A stretch of 42,384 bases of DNA, taken from contig CANNIA010000030.1 in NCBI GenBank assembly GCA_947504705.1, positions 1-42,384 of the forward strand, given 5' to 3'. Shown piece by piece: positions 7,645 through 15,884 of the stretch. Each line of letters opens with the position of its first letter. Position 1 is the stretch's first letter. The notes beneath the pieces are model-generated. The model searched no databases and was not told the origin of the DNA. It saw only the letters and a list, made by a program, of their open reading frames with translations. Origin of the DNA: Paracoccaceae bacterium. GTDB taxonomy: Bacteria > Pseudomonadota > Alphaproteobacteria > Rhodobacterales > Rhodobacteraceae. Position numbers and translations under genes: made by a program.

Positions 7645-9528
7645 TCAACGTTTCTCGGCCAAGTGGTCGAAAATGCCATGCCGGGTCTTGTCCCAGAAGA
7701 ATGGCTTCGTGGCGATCTCGAAAACGGCCTTGTAAGCAGCCAGACAGGCCAGCGAAAAGTATACAGACATGGTCGCAACCCACCACAGGCTCAGACGATG
7801 GCGCGTTCGGGTCAGCCCGACGACGCCAATCGCAAGGTTCACACCTTCGCAAATCACGAAGGTTACGGTCATCAGCAGCATCGCCGGGCGCGGCATAGCA
7901 TCGTAGAGCGGGTGATGTAGCCCGAGGGGTACGATCAGCAGGGACAAGAGAAGGGGCGCTAGCAGGAATTGCAAGCTCGTCCCAATGAACATGATCTGAA
8001 AGCCCAGAAAGGCGCGGGGGCCAAGCTGGCGATACAGAAGCCTCGGCTGGCGCATATGGACAGCCCAAGTCATAAGGTACCCCTTGATCCAGCGCGACCG
8101 TTGTTTGACCCAAGCTAGCGGACGGCAGTTCGCCTCTTCCTCGGTCGTGGTGGCGATCATCTCGGTCCGAAATCCGTGCCGTGCCAGGCGAATGCCAAGG
8201 TCGGCGTCCTCGGTCACGTTATAGGCGTCCCAGCCCCCGACCCGCTCAAGCAGATCGCGGCGCAGAAACAGGGTCGTCCCTCCCAGTGGAACCGCCAGCC
8301 CCAGCCGGGCGATCCCGGGCAGGATCAAGCGGAACCAGCCGGAATATTCGACTGTGAAGCAACGACTTAGCCAGTTGGTGCGGGGGTTATAGTAATCAAG
8401 GATCCCCTGCAGGCAGGCCACTTCGGGGGCCGAAGCCCGGAACTGCGCGACCACTTGCAGAAGTTGCCTCGGATCGGGCGCGTCTTCGGCGTCATAGATG
8501 CCGATCAGACTGCCACGGCAGAACTCCAGTGCATGGTTCAAGGCGCGCGGCTTGGTTCGGACCGCCCCTTTCGGAACCACTACCACCCGCATCCAGGCCG
8601 GAAGCTCGGCAATTGCCAAGGCGTCGCGGGTTACTCTGTCTTCAGTTTCGACAGCTAAGATCACGTCCAACCTGTCAATGGGATATTCAAGCCGCGCAAG
8701 GCGCTGTATCAAGCGCGCGGCGATATCGGCCTCACGGTAGAGCGCCACGATGATAGAAAAGACCGGCAGTGTGTCATCGTCCGGCGCACAAGGGGCGGCG
8801 TGCATCGGCGACCTAAACGCGGCGTGCATCGCCAGAAGCTTCAAGCCGATGATCAGGATCAACGAGCAAAGGGAAAAGCCGAGCAGCACCAGTCCGACAC
8901 CAATCGGAGCAATCAATGTCGCAACCACGGCTGCCAAAAGCACAGCCATCGCCCGCGGTGCCCGATGCAGCTTGACCCAGCCCCGGCAACTTTCGGACGC
9001 AGGAAAGCACGTTTCGGACTGACGGGCGATATCAGGCCCATAACGGGAATGGATAGCGGCGATGATGTCGCGTTCCGGCGCAAGGGCGGTGACGACCGGT
9101 CCCAGATCAGCTTCAACGGTCGGGCGGATGGCTGCGAACTCTTCAGGGCGTGACAGGGCGATGACCGTCACGTCCCCGGCCCGGCGCAAGGGAACAAAGC
9201 CGTACATCAGGCAGGTCAGCGGGCCGATGGCGGCGACCAAGCGCGGGTCCGGCAAGGCCGAGGCCAGATCGATCGTCTGGATCCCCCAGCTTCCCGCCGT
9301 GATCTCCAGCACGTCGCGTTCCTGGATCAGGCCGCGCGCGCGCAGGGTGTCGGTCAGGCGCCCCGCCTCACGCCTCGGGCGCGCAAGGGCCTGGACGATA
9401 TCGTCCGAGCTGACAAGGCCTCGACACAGAAGCTCAACCCCAATCGCCCGCCGCCGCGCGCCGCGCGGGGTCACGGGAACCGGGGCGATCCCGGGATCGG
9501 CAAAGATGTGACGTTCGGCCCGTGCCAT
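7645..9528 (-). CDS. GT2 glycosyltransferase with N-terminal MshEN/GspE-N domain
   Basis: This is a 627-residue membrane enzyme. Residues about 25-160 contain the paired helical motifs of the GspE-N/MshEN fold (ELLCRGLVSSDDIVQAL, then GRLTDTLRARGLIQERDV and a WGIQTIDL strand). Two membrane helices follow (about 190-235). The cytoplasmic processive GT2 domain holds DAEDAPDP, TEDADLG and the QRSRWIKG (QxxRW) motif. Four or more C-terminal membrane helices follow. It should polymerise or extend a polysaccharide and push it across the membrane. The frame is open to an ATG at 9561 without a ribosome site; the ATG at 9528 has GGGGA 5 nt upstream, so I prefer it. No other polysaccharide genes flank it. 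Confidence 0.85.
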   Translation of the reverse strand: MARAERHIFADPGIAPVPVTPRGARRRAIGVELLCRGLVSSDDIVQALARPRREAGRLTDTLRARGLIQERDVLEITAGSWGIQTIDLASALPDPRLVAAIGPLTCLMYGFVPLRRAGDVTVIALSRPEEFAAIRPTVEADLGPVVTALAPERDIIAAIHSRYGPDIARQSETCFPASESCRGWVKLHRAPRAMAVLLAAVVATLIAPIGVGLVLLGFSLCSLILIIGLKLLAMHAAFRSPMHAAPCAPDDDTLPVFSIIVALYREADIAARLIQRLARLEYPIDRLDVILAVETEDRVTRDALAIAELPAWMRVVVVPKGAVRTKPRALNHALEFCRGSLIGIYDAEDAPDPRQLLQVVAQFRASAPEVACLQGILDYYNPRTNWLSRCFTVEYSGWFRLILPGIARLGLAVPLGGTTLFLRRDLLERVGGWDAYNVTEDADLGIRLARHGFRTEMIATTTEEEANCRPLAWVKQRSRWIKGYLMTWAVHMRQPRLLYRQLGPRAFLGFQIMFIGTSLQFLLAPLLLSLLIVPLGLHHPLYDAMPRPAMLLMTVTFVICEGVNLAIGVVGLTRTRHRLSLWWVATMSVYFSLACLAAYKAVFEIATKPFFWDKTRHGIFDHLAEKR

Positions 9529-9595
9529 GCGCGTCCCCGGAAAATGCCAAGGCCCCAGCATGCGCGCGCTGGGTTAACGGGACGTTAATCTCGTC

Positions 9596-10750
9596 TCAGG
9601 CCGCGCGACGGGCCTGCATGGCGGCTGCAAACCGCTCGAAAAGATAAAAGCTGTCCTGCGGTCCGGGGCTCGCTTCGGGGTGGTACTGCACCGAATAGAT
9701 CGGCTTCCCATCCACCGCGATGCCGCAATTGGTGCCGTCGAATAGGCTGACATGGGTCTCCGACACGCCCTTTGGCAAGGTATCAGCATCGACCGTAAAG
9801 CCATGGTTCATCGACGTGATCTCGACCTTGCCGGTAGTCAAGTCCTTGACCGGGTGGTTCGCACCATGATGCCCGTGGTTCATCTTGCGGGTCTTGGCAC
9901 CCAGCGCCAGGGCCAGCATCTGGTGACCAAGGCAGATCCCGAACAGCGGCAGGTCCTTCGCCAGAACTCCCTTGATCATCGGTACGGCATAGCCGCCCGT
10001 CGCCGCCGGGTCGCCCGGGCCGTTCGACAGGAACACGCCTTCCGGGTTCAGGGCCAGCACGTCCTCTGCCGTCGCCGTGGCGGGAAGCACGGTGACTTCG
10101 CAGCCAACTGACGCCAGACAGCGCAGAATGTTGCGCTTGGCACCATAGTCGACGGCCACGACGCGGAAACCAGCACCCTCGCGGCGGGTATAGCCCTCGG
10201 GCCAGGCCCAACGTTTTTCGTCCCAGCGATAGCTTTGCGCGCAGGTCACTTCCTTCGCTAGATCAAGCCCGACCAGACCTTTCCAGGCCCGCGCCTTCGC
10301 GACCAGCTTCTCGATGTCGAACTTGCCCGCGGGGTCATGCGCCAGCGTCACATGCGGCGCGCCCTGTTGGCGGATGGCACGGGTCAAGCGGCGCGTGTCG
10401 ATGCCCCCAATGCCGATCCGACCGATCTTGGTCAGCCACTGGGTCAGTTCGCCCGTCGAGCGCCAGTTCGACGGCTCCTTCGGGTCCCACTTCACCACCA
10501 TGCCAGCGGCGACGGGAGTGGCGGTCTCGTCATCCTCAGGTGTCACGCCGGTGTTGCCGATATGGGGGAAGGTGAAGGTCACAACCTGCCCCGCATAGGA
10601 AGGGTCGGTCATGATTTCCTGATAGCCGGTCATCGCGGTGTTGAAGACCAGTTCGGCTACCGTCTCGCCCGTTGCCCCAAAGCCGTGACCGTAGAAAATC
10701 GTCCCATCGGCAAGTGCGAGGCAGGCGGTAGGCTTCTGCGGCGCAGGCAT
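9596..10750 (-). CDS. carA: Carbamoyl-phosphate synthase small (glutaminase) subunit
   Basis: This is a 384-residue protein of normal family length. The N-terminal half is the CarA-specific domain (GATGETVAELVFNTAMTGYQ). The C-terminal half is a class-I glutamine amidotransferase, with the nucleophile Cys in FGICLGHQML, the oxyanion part FLSNGPGDP and the His/Glu pair in VQYHPEASPGP. It hydrolyses glutamine and channels ammonia to CarB for arginine and pyrimidine synthesis. CarB is not in the window. GATAGGAG precedes the ATG. It is divergent from yqeY. Confidence 0.97.
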   Translation of the reverse strand: MPAPQKPTACLALADGTIFYGHGFGATGETVAELVFNTAMTGYQEIMTDPSYAGQVVTFTFPHIGNTGVTPEDDETATPVAAGMVVKWDPKEPSNWRSTGELTQWLTKIGRIGIGGIDTRRLTRAIRQQGAPHVTLAHDPAGKFDIEKLVAKARAWKGLVGLDLAKEVTCAQSYRWDEKRWAWPEGYTRREGAGFRVVAVDYGAKRNILRCLASVGCEVTVLPATATAEDVLALNPEGVFLSNGPGDPAATGGYAVPMIKGVLAKDLPLFGICLGHQMLALALGAKTRKMNHGHHGANHPVKDLTTGKVEITSMNHGFTVDADTLPKGVSETHVSLFDGTNCGIAVDGKPIYSVQYHPEASPGPQDSFYLFERFAAAMQARRAA

Positions 10751-10780
10751 GGGCGACTCTCCTATCGGTAAATTGCGCGG

Positions 10781-10809
10781 AACCTAAGGGCAGGGGGGGC
10801 AAGGGTCAA
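10781..10809 (-). promoter_or_regulatory. Candidate carA promoter
   Basis: On the minus strand TTGACC (10809-10804) and TAGGTT (10786-10781) are spaced 17 bp apart, about 30 bp before the carA ATG. The -35 matches the consensus at 5 of 6 bases; the -10 is weaker at 3 of 6. Confidence 0.5.
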
Positions 10810-10867
10810 GTGCGGATGGGAAAAGGATTGTAACGCAAAATCAATGCCTTGAGAAAATTTCCGCCGG

Positions 10868-10896
10868 TTGCGATTGGGGAAGGTTACGCGTATTGT
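10868..10896 (+). promoter_or_regulatory. Candidate yqeY promoter
   Basis: TTGCGA (10868-10873), 17 bp spacer, TATTGT (10891-10896), 34 bp before the ATG at 10931. A frame-compatible TTG start at 10868 would lie on the -35 element itself, which is an argument for the downstream ATG as true start. Confidence 0.5.
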
Positions 10897-10930
10897 CCGA
10901 AACTTGGAAAATGACCGGGATATCTGCACC

Positions 10931-11389
10931 ATGCTGCTGCGTGATCGACTGCAAACCGCGCTGAAAGAGGCGATGAAAGCCAAGGCGGCGGATCGCCTGT
11001 CCACGCTTCGCCTGATCAATGCTGCGATCAAGGATCGCGAGATCGCCGTCCGCGGCGAGGCGGATGCCGGTGAGGTTGGTGAGCCGGAAATCCTCCAGAT
11101 CATGGGCAAGATGGTAAAGCAGCGCCAGGAATCGGCCCGCGCCTATGAACAGGGAAAACGGCAGGAGCTGGCGGACAAAGAACTGGCTGAAATCGGCGTC
11201 ATTCAGGAATTCCTCCCCCGCCAGATGGGTCAGGCCGAGATTGCTGCGGCTGTCGATGCCGCAGTGGCAGAAACCGGGGCTGAAAGCATTCGCGATGTCG
11301 GCAAGGTGATGGCGGAGCTGAAGGCCAAATACACCGGCCAGATGGATTTCGGCGCGGTAGGTGCGCTGGTGAAAGGGCGGTTGGGGTAG
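10931..11389 (+). CDS. yqeY: GatB/YqeY domain-containing protein
   Basis: This is a 152-residue helical protein with the whole YqeY fold: MLLRDRLQTALKEAMKA, then STLRLINAAIKDREI, KMVKQRQESARAYEQGKR and EFLPRQMGQAEI. The domain equals the tRNA-binding tail of GatB and is thought to work on charged tRNA or translation quality, but a precise role is not established. The ATG at 10931 was chosen because YqeY homologues begin with this segment and a promoter can be placed between it and the earlier TTG. The ribosome site is weak. Confidence 0.9.
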   Translation: MLLRDRLQTALKEAMKAKAADRLSTLRLINAAIKDREIAVRGEADAGEVGEPEILQIMGKMVKQRQESARAYEQGKRQELADKELAEIGVIQEFLPRQMGQAEIAAAVDAAVAETGAESIRDVGKVMAELKAKYTGQMDFGAVGALVKGRLG

Positions 11390-11828
11390 GGCACGCGCCG
11401 ACCCAAGGCTCTGGGCGTTAACCCGTTGGCGGGGCTTGGCTTTGCGGGGCTTCCCTACGTCTTCCATGCGTCTTCCATTGAGGAAGACTTGGGGCGCGTT
11501 AACCATGCTCTAGCAGTACCGCTTGGTCACCCAATTTTGCTGTTGCCCTTCGGCCCAAAGGGCGCCTAGGTTGTCCGATCCGGGGACAGCGGCAGGTCCT
11601 TGATGATCTCGCGGTCGCGGCTGTTCCTGAATTGGGCGAGCCTGACCACCCAAATCGCGCCCAAAGGACCGGGCCGCCATTCACGCCCAACATGGGACCG
11701 GCGTCAGAACCGAAGCTACCCCGATGACCCAGACGTACCCGGCTTGGATCAGCCACCACTTCGGCCAGAGGTGGAGGCGCTGGGTCCCGACGTCGAGGGA
11801 AAGCCGTTCGTAGGGCTTGGGACGTCAA
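11390..11828. other. Gene-free stretch between yqeY and the deoxyribosyltransferase-like gene
   Basis: No gene is supported here. Frames on both strands (for example 11600-11836 plus, 11499-11828 minus) lack ribosome sites and recognisable domains. A 10-bp direct repeat CGTCTTCCAT occurs at 11458 and 11469, a hairpin at 11470-11488, and two GTTAAC sites near 11416 and 11498. It may be the decayed edge of the accessory insert that follows. Confidence 0.4.
11470..11488 (+). terminator. Possible terminator after yqeY
   Basis: GTCTTCC, loop ATTGA, GGAAGAC is a perfect 7-bp hairpin 81 bp after the yqeY stop. Only TT follows it, so a rho-independent role is doubtful. Confidence 0.35.
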
Positions 11829-12613
11829 TCACATGACCGATGTTTCAGGAGCCACTATTACGCTGCTTTGATCGCCGGCCTTAAGAAGTTTTTCTTTGTT
11901 CTGTTCAATTGTGTTGTTTAGTTTCTCGGATAGCTCCTGGTGATTAGAAAAGTAGATTATGTTCATGTGTATATCGAAATGGATTTTGGTGGGAGTACCC
12001 GGCTTCAAAACGCTGTTCTGACTTGCCATATAGATTACAGGCTTGCGCAACGCTTCGGCATATCCTGCTTCAAAGTAACAGGACGGGCGCTCGTCTGTAA
12101 GATCGGCTATGATAAATGCAGAGGCGTGAATTTCTTTTTTGATGCGGGTGACGAGATCTTCGAGGGCATGCTCTCGGTCGATTCGAACCAAAATTCCGCC
12201 GAAAGTCGCAACTACCGACTCAACCTTTGCGAACCGCTCATCAAACTCGCGAAGTATACGCTGTTGCTCTTGGTCTCCATGCTTGGAGCCCTGAATCGGC
12301 GTGATCATGAACACCCGAAATTTGTTTGTAGCCAGAAGCACTTCTGCCTTCGCTCGTAGCTTTTCGAAGAGGTTTTTCTTTCCCTTGACGTAGTCCGAAA
12401 GTGAAACACCTGACTTCTTATCCCATGCATCTTTTGTCTGATAAATGCGCATTTCGAGAACATTGTAGGTTCTGCTCTGCTCGCCCCACTTTGCGGAAAA
12501 AAACCCGAGGCAACAAAGGGCAGTACGACATCAGCGAAAATCTGATCTTCAGATTTGTTTACGATCACTTTCTGCTTACCGCCAGAAAGGTTTGCTATTG
12601 CATGAAGTTTCAC
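11829..12613 (-). CDS. Nucleoside deoxyribosyltransferase/TIR-like protein, reading frame interrupted at a T7 run
   Basis: Two overlapping frames together make one protein of about 261 residues. Frame 1 starts with GTG at 12613, 5 nt after a GGAG site, and encodes MKLHAIANLSGGKQKVIV to VASGFF. At a run of seven T (minus strand; 12503-12497) it must slip back by one base to continue as SAKWGEQSRTYNVLEMRIYQ and the 207-residue frame that ends at 11829. That second frame has an ATG at 12452 without a ribosome site. The C-terminal domain carries FIIADLTDERPSCYFEAGYA and KPVIYMA, typical of deoxyribosyltransferase-like/TIR-like nucleotide enzymes often found in defence loci. The cause may be programmed -1 slippage, a natural mutation or a base-calling error. 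The AT-richer composition suggests recent transfer. Confidence 0.6.
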
Positions 12614-12655
12614 TGTTGCTCCAATTCGATGAAATTTCTGTCAATATTTAAAAGT

Positions 12656-12681
12656 CGGCCCCAAGGTTTCCCTTGGGGCCG
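12656..12681 (-). terminator. Rho-independent terminator of ctaD
   Basis: A perfect 11-bp stem, CGGCCCCAAGG (12656-12666) and CCTTGGGGCCG (12671-12681), has a 4-nt loop. On the minus strand it is followed by ACTTTTAAA, and it lies 20 bp after the ctaD stop. Confidence 0.8.
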
Positions 12682-12700
12682 TTCGGTACTTCAAACCCGC

Positions 12701-14404
12701 TTAATGCGCGTGGCTGTGGTCCCAGTCGCTCTGCTTAGGCAGCTGCTCGAACGTGTGTTCGGGCGGCGGGCAGGGCAGGGTCCATTCCAGCGTGTCGGCG
12801 TATTCGTTCCAGTAGTTGTTCACGGTGATCTTCTTGCCCCACAGAAGGGTGTAGAACACGATCCCGATGAAGAACACGAAGGACGCGAAGGACAGGAACG
12901 CACCCATCGTCGAGTACCAGTTCCAGTAGGCGAATGCCTCCGGATAGTCGATATACCGACGCGGCATGCCCTGACGGCCAAGGAAGTGCTGCGGGAAGAA
13001 CGTCAGGTTTGACCCGATGAACATCGCGTAGAAGTGCACCTTGCCCGCCCATTCGGGGTACTGACGGCCCGACATCTTGCCGATCCAGAAATAGACCCCG
13101 GCGAAGATCCCGAACACCGCACCAAGCGACATCACATAATGGAAATGGGCGACCACATAGTAGGTGTCATGATAGGCACGGTCGACCGGGGCTTGTGACA
13201 GCACGATCCCGGTCACCCCACCAAGAGTGAAGAGGAACAGGAAGCCCAAGGCCCAAAGCATCGGCGTCTTGAACTCGATCGAGCCACCCCAGATCGTCGC
13301 GATCCAGGAAAAGACCTTCACGCCCGTCGGCACCGCGATGACCATGGTGGCCAGCATGAAGTAGGACTGCTGCGTCAGGCTAAGGCCCGCAGTGTACATG
13401 TGGTGCGCCCAGACGACGAAGCCCAGAACACCGATTGCCACCATAGCATAGACCATCGGCAGATAGCCGAAGATCGGCTTCTTCGAGAAGGTCGAGATGA
13501 CCTGGCTGATAATGCCGAAGGCCGGGATGACGATGATGTAAACTTCCGGGTGTCCGAAGAACCACAGGATGTGCTGGTAAAGTACCGGGTCACCACCGCC
13601 AGCCGGCGAGAAGAAGGTGGTCTCGAAGTTGCGGTCGGTCAGCAGCATGGTGATTGCACCCGCCAGAACCGGCAGCGCCAGCAGGATCAGCCAAGCCGTC
13701 ACGAAGATCGACCAGCCAAACAGCGGCACCTTGTGCATGGTCATGCCGGGGGTGCGCATGTTCAGGAAGGTGGTGATCATGTTGATCGCGCCCAGGATAG
13801 ACGAGGCACCCGACAGGTGAACCGCAAAGATCGCAAGGTCCATCGCATAGCCGCCCTCGGCCGTGGTGGTCAGCGGTGGGTACAGAACCCAGCCGACACC
13901 AGCGCCCGACCCAAGGCCGGTGGTCAGCGAACCGTTACCCCCCGGCGACAGCATCGAGGCCACACCCAGCGAGGTTCCGGCGATATAAAGCCAGAACGAC
14001 AGGTTGTTCATCCGCGGGAAGGCCATGTCCGGCGCGCCGATCTGCAGCGGCATGAAATAGTTGCCAAAACCGCCGAAAAGCGCGGGAATGACCACGAAGA
14101 ACATCATCAGGACGCCGTGATAGGTGACCATCACGTTCCACAAGTGCCCGTTCGGTGTGCAGACGTCCGAGGAGGCGATAAACCGCGCGCCTTCCTGACA
14201 CATGTACTGGACACCCGGATGCATCAGCTCCAGCCGCATGTAGACGGTGAACATAACCGAGATCAGGCCGACGAGGCCGCCTGCGAACAGGTAAAGGATC
14301 CCGATATCTTTATGGTTCGTGGACATGAACCAGCGGGTGAAGAACCCGGGTCTGTGGTGCCCGTCTGAGTGGTCATCGTGACCGTGAATGGCTGCGTCCG
14401 CCAT
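12701..14404 (-). CDS. ctaD: Cytochrome c oxidase subunit I (aa3 type)
   Basis: This is a 567-residue heme-copper oxidase core subunit with 12 membrane helices. It starts [17 protein letters not shown] and soon reaches [15 protein letters not shown]. Key blocks are the heme a ligand region [14 protein letters not shown], the proton-channel segment [11 protein letters not shown], the CuB ligand and cross-linked Tyr in [17 protein letters not shown], and heme a/a3 ligands in [14 protein letters not shown]. The frame extends 97 codons further upstream, but GGGAG lies 7 nt before the ATG at 14404 and homologues begin here. Subunits II and III are elsewhere. The presumed electron donor gene cycA lies directly upstream. 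Confidence 0.97.
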   Translation of the reverse strand: MADAAIHGHDDHSDGHHRPGFFTRWFMSTNHKDIGILYLFAGGLVGLISVMFTVYMRLELMHPGVQYMCQEGARFIASSDVCTPNGHLWNVMVTYHGVLMMFFVVIPALFGGFGNYFMPLQIGAPDMAFPRMNNLSFWLYIAGTSLGVASMLSPGGNGSLTTGLGSGAGVGWVLYPPLTTTAEGGYAMDLAIFAVHLSGASSILGAINMITTFLNMRTPGMTMHKVPLFGWSIFVTAWLILLALPVLAGAITMLLTDRNFETTFFSPAGGGDPVLYQHILWFFGHPEVYIIVIPAFGIISQVISTFSKKPIFGYLPMVYAMVAIGVLGFVVWAHHMYTAGLSLTQQSYFMLATMVIAVPTGVKVFSWIATIWGGSIEFKTPMLWALGFLFLFTLGGVTGIVLSQAPVDRAYHDTYYVVAHFHYVMSLGAVFGIFAGVYFWIGKMSGRQYPEWAGKVHFYAMFIGSNLTFFPQHFLGRQGMPRRYIDYPEAFAYWNWYSTMGAFLSFASFVFFIGIVFYTLLWGKKITVNNYWNEYADTLEWTLPCPPPEHTFEQLPKQSDWDHSHAH

Positions 14405-14483
14405 AGGCGTCTCCCGCTTTTTCGTTGTCTTCATGCCTGCCATTTGCGCCCGCAGGCTTCCCGGCCGGTTTTCTGGTAGCCTG

Positions 14484-14512
14484 TCTTTAACTGGGCCAGA
14501 CCAAGGTCGCAA
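14484..14512 (-). promoter_or_regulatory. Candidate ctaD promoter
   Basis: On the minus strand TTGCGA (14512-14507) and TAAAGA (14489-14484) are separated by 17 bp, between the cycA terminator and the ctaD start. This leaves a leader of about 75 nt. Matches are only moderate (4/6 and 3/6). Confidence 0.4.
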
Positions 14513-14557
14513 TGCATGACTTTGCCGCAGGGGGCAGAATTCCAGTGTCAAAAGAGA

Positions 14558-14587
14558 ATGGCGCGGCGCCTTGCGAGGCCGCGCCAT
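14558..14587 (-). terminator. Rho-independent terminator of cycA
   Basis: ATGGCGCGGC (14558-14567) pairs perfectly with GCCGCGCCAT (14578-14587) around a 10-nt loop. On the minus strand it is followed by TCTCTTTTGA. It lies 22 bp after the cycA stop and separates cycA from ctaD. Confidence 0.7.
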
Positions 14588-14609
14588 CCCAAGGAAACGC
14601 AGGAGGGGA

Positions 14610-15020
14610 TTACTGGACGACTGATGCCAGATAGGCGGCCACGTCGGCGCCGCCCTCGCTGAGCTTGAAAGACATCTTCGACTTGGCAGCCTCATCGCCC
14701 AAAGCGGTCTTCAGATAGCCGCTTGGGTCGGTGACATAGGTGGCAATACTTGCCTCGTCCCAGACGGCGCCAGTCGCGCCAAGGGCCGCCGCCGACTCGC
14801 CATAGGCAAAGTCGGGGTCCGACGCGACCGCACGTCCGATCACGCCATAAAGGTTCGGGCCAGTTCGGCCGCCCTTCTGGATTTCCGTTCCATCCGGGGC
14901 AATGATCGAATGGCAGGCCTTGCACTTCTTGAACGTGTCTTCGCCCACGACTGGGTCACCTGCAAAGGCAGGGGCCGACAGTGCAGCGGCGGCAACGGCA
15001 AGAAGGATGAACTTCGTCAT
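14610..15020 (-). CDS. cycA: Cytochrome c2/c550-type periplasmic electron carrier
   Basis: This is a 136-residue class I c-type cytochrome. A signal peptide (residues 1-20, cleaved after APAFA) sends it to the periplasm. The heme site is CKACH at residues 33-37, the [14 protein letters not shown] block is typical of the c2/c550 group, and the axial Met is in KSKMSFKL near the C-terminus. It carries electrons from the bc1 complex to oxidases. GAGGAC lies 5 nt before the ATG. Its place beside ctaD points to the aa3 oxidase as partner. A perfect 18-bp palindrome lies 76 bp upstream. Confidence 0.9.
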   Translation of the reverse strand: MTKFILLAVAAAALSAPAFAGDPVVGEDTFKKCKACHSIIAPDGTEIQKGGRTGPNLYGVIGRAVASDPDFAYGESAAALGATGAVWDEASIATYVTDPSGYLKTALGDEAAKSKMSFKLSEGGADVAAYLASVVQ

Positions 15021-15095
15021 GATGTCCTCGTTGGTCAGTCAGCGCTCTAGGCGCATCCACAGAGCGAACATGGGGTTGGGGCGGCTTGATATGCA

Positions 15096-15113
15096 ATAGC
15101 AGCCGGCTGCTAT
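15096..15113. promoter_or_regulatory. Perfect 18-bp palindrome between lipB and cycA
   Basis: ATAGCAGCCGGCTGCTAT reads the same on both strands. It begins 8 bp after the lipB stop and lies 76 bp upstream of the cycA ATG. It has no T-tract, so it could be an operator for cycA or an RNA hairpin ending lipB transcripts. Confidence 0.4.
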
Positions 15114-15121
15114 GCGGCAAC

Positions 15122-15781
15122 TTACCCCAGGCAAGAGCCCTGAAACCGCCGCGCGAATGTCGAAATCAGCGCCGCATCAAGGTCATTCATAGTCACCGGC
15201 AGGCCAAGATCGACCAAACTCGTTACCCCATGGTCACGGATGCCGCAGGGGATGATTCCCTGAAAATGGCTAAGGTCCGGTTCCACGTTGATCGAGATGC
15301 CGTGAAAGCTGACCCAGCGCCGTATCTTTATGCCAATGGCGGCGATCTTGTCCTCGGCGGGTTTGCCGTCTGCACCATGGCGATCCGGCCGGGTGACCCA
15401 GACGCCCACGCGGCCATCCCGAATCTCGCCCGTCACGTTGAACTCGGCCAGTGTTTCGATCACCCAGCGTTCCAATTCGCGCACGAAACAGCGCACATCA
15501 CTGCCCCGCGCCTTCACGTCGAGCATGGTATAAATCACCCGCTGCCCCGGCCCGTGATAGGTATACTGACCGCCCCGCCCGACCGGGTAGACGGGAAACC
15601 GGTCGGGCTGAACCAGATCAACGGGCTTGGCCGAGGTGCCAGCGGTGTAAAGCGGCGGATGCTCCAGCAGCCAGATCGCCTCACCTGCGCGACCTTCGTT
15701 CATGGCTGCGACATGTGCCTCCATGGCCGCAAGCGTCTCAGAATAGGGGGCAAGCCCGGGAATGTGCCGCCATTCGACCAC
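15122..15781 (-). CDS. lipB: Octanoyl-[acyl-carrier-protein]:protein N-octanoyltransferase
   Basis: This 219-residue protein moves octanoyl from ACP to lipoyl domains, the first step of lipoate formation. The signature [12 protein letters not shown] is at about 69-80. The catalytic Lys is in [11 protein letters not shown] and the catalytic Cys in [14 protein letters not shown] near residue 177. These mark LipB and not LplA. The product is completed by LipA, which is not in the window. It is divergent from the 15884 gene; 100 bp separates the coding starts. Confidence 0.95.
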   Translation of the reverse strand: MVEWRHIPGLAPYSETLAAMEAHVAAMNEGRAGEAIWLLEHPPLYTAGTSAKPVDLVQPDRFPVYPVGRGGQYTYHGPGQRVIYTMLDVKARGSDVRCFVRELERWVIETLAEFNVTGEIRDGRVGVWVTRPDRHGADGKPAEDKIAAIGIKIRRWVSFHGISINVEPDLSHFQGIIPCGIRDHGVTSLVDLGLPVTMNDLDAALISTFARRFQGSCLG

Positions 15782-15820
15782 GTTTCGCCTCCGTCTTCGG
15801 ACCGCGGTATGAATTCCAGC

Positions 15821-15884
15821 CTTCCGTAAGGAGGCGGAAGTGCTAAGCTCTCATCAGAGCATTTTTTCGATGGGAGTCATGTGA
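15821..15884 (+). promoter_or_regulatory. Leader region with short ORF (14 codons) and hairpins before the 15884 gene
   Basis: A full TAAGGAGG ribosome site (15827-15834) sits in the loop of the hairpin CTTCCG/CGGAAG (15821-15826, 15835-15840). Five bases later GTG (15840) opens a 14-codon frame, [14 protein letters not shown]. Its TGA (15882-15884) shares its A with the ATG of the next gene. Inside the frame, GCTCT-CATC-AGAGC (15847-15860) followed by A and six T looks like a small terminator. The parts are visible; control by attenuation or translational coupling is inference. Confidence 0.45.

Noticed and set aside
11499-11836. Overlapping frames on both strands between yqeY and the deoxyribosyltransferase-like gene
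   Set aside because: No ribosome site, no domain and unlikely composition (Pro/Arg-rich on both strands). They look like chance frames in GC-rich DNA.
12639-12644. Perfect TTGACA (minus strand) before the deoxyribosyltransferase-like gene
   Set aside because: No -10 element can be placed 16-18 bp further on before the start codon, so it is probably not its promoter.
13400-14368. 322-residue plus-strand frame opposite ctaD
   Set aside because: It is the antisense shadow of a conserved oxidase gene; its His/Arg/Asp-rich composition is typical of antisense frames.
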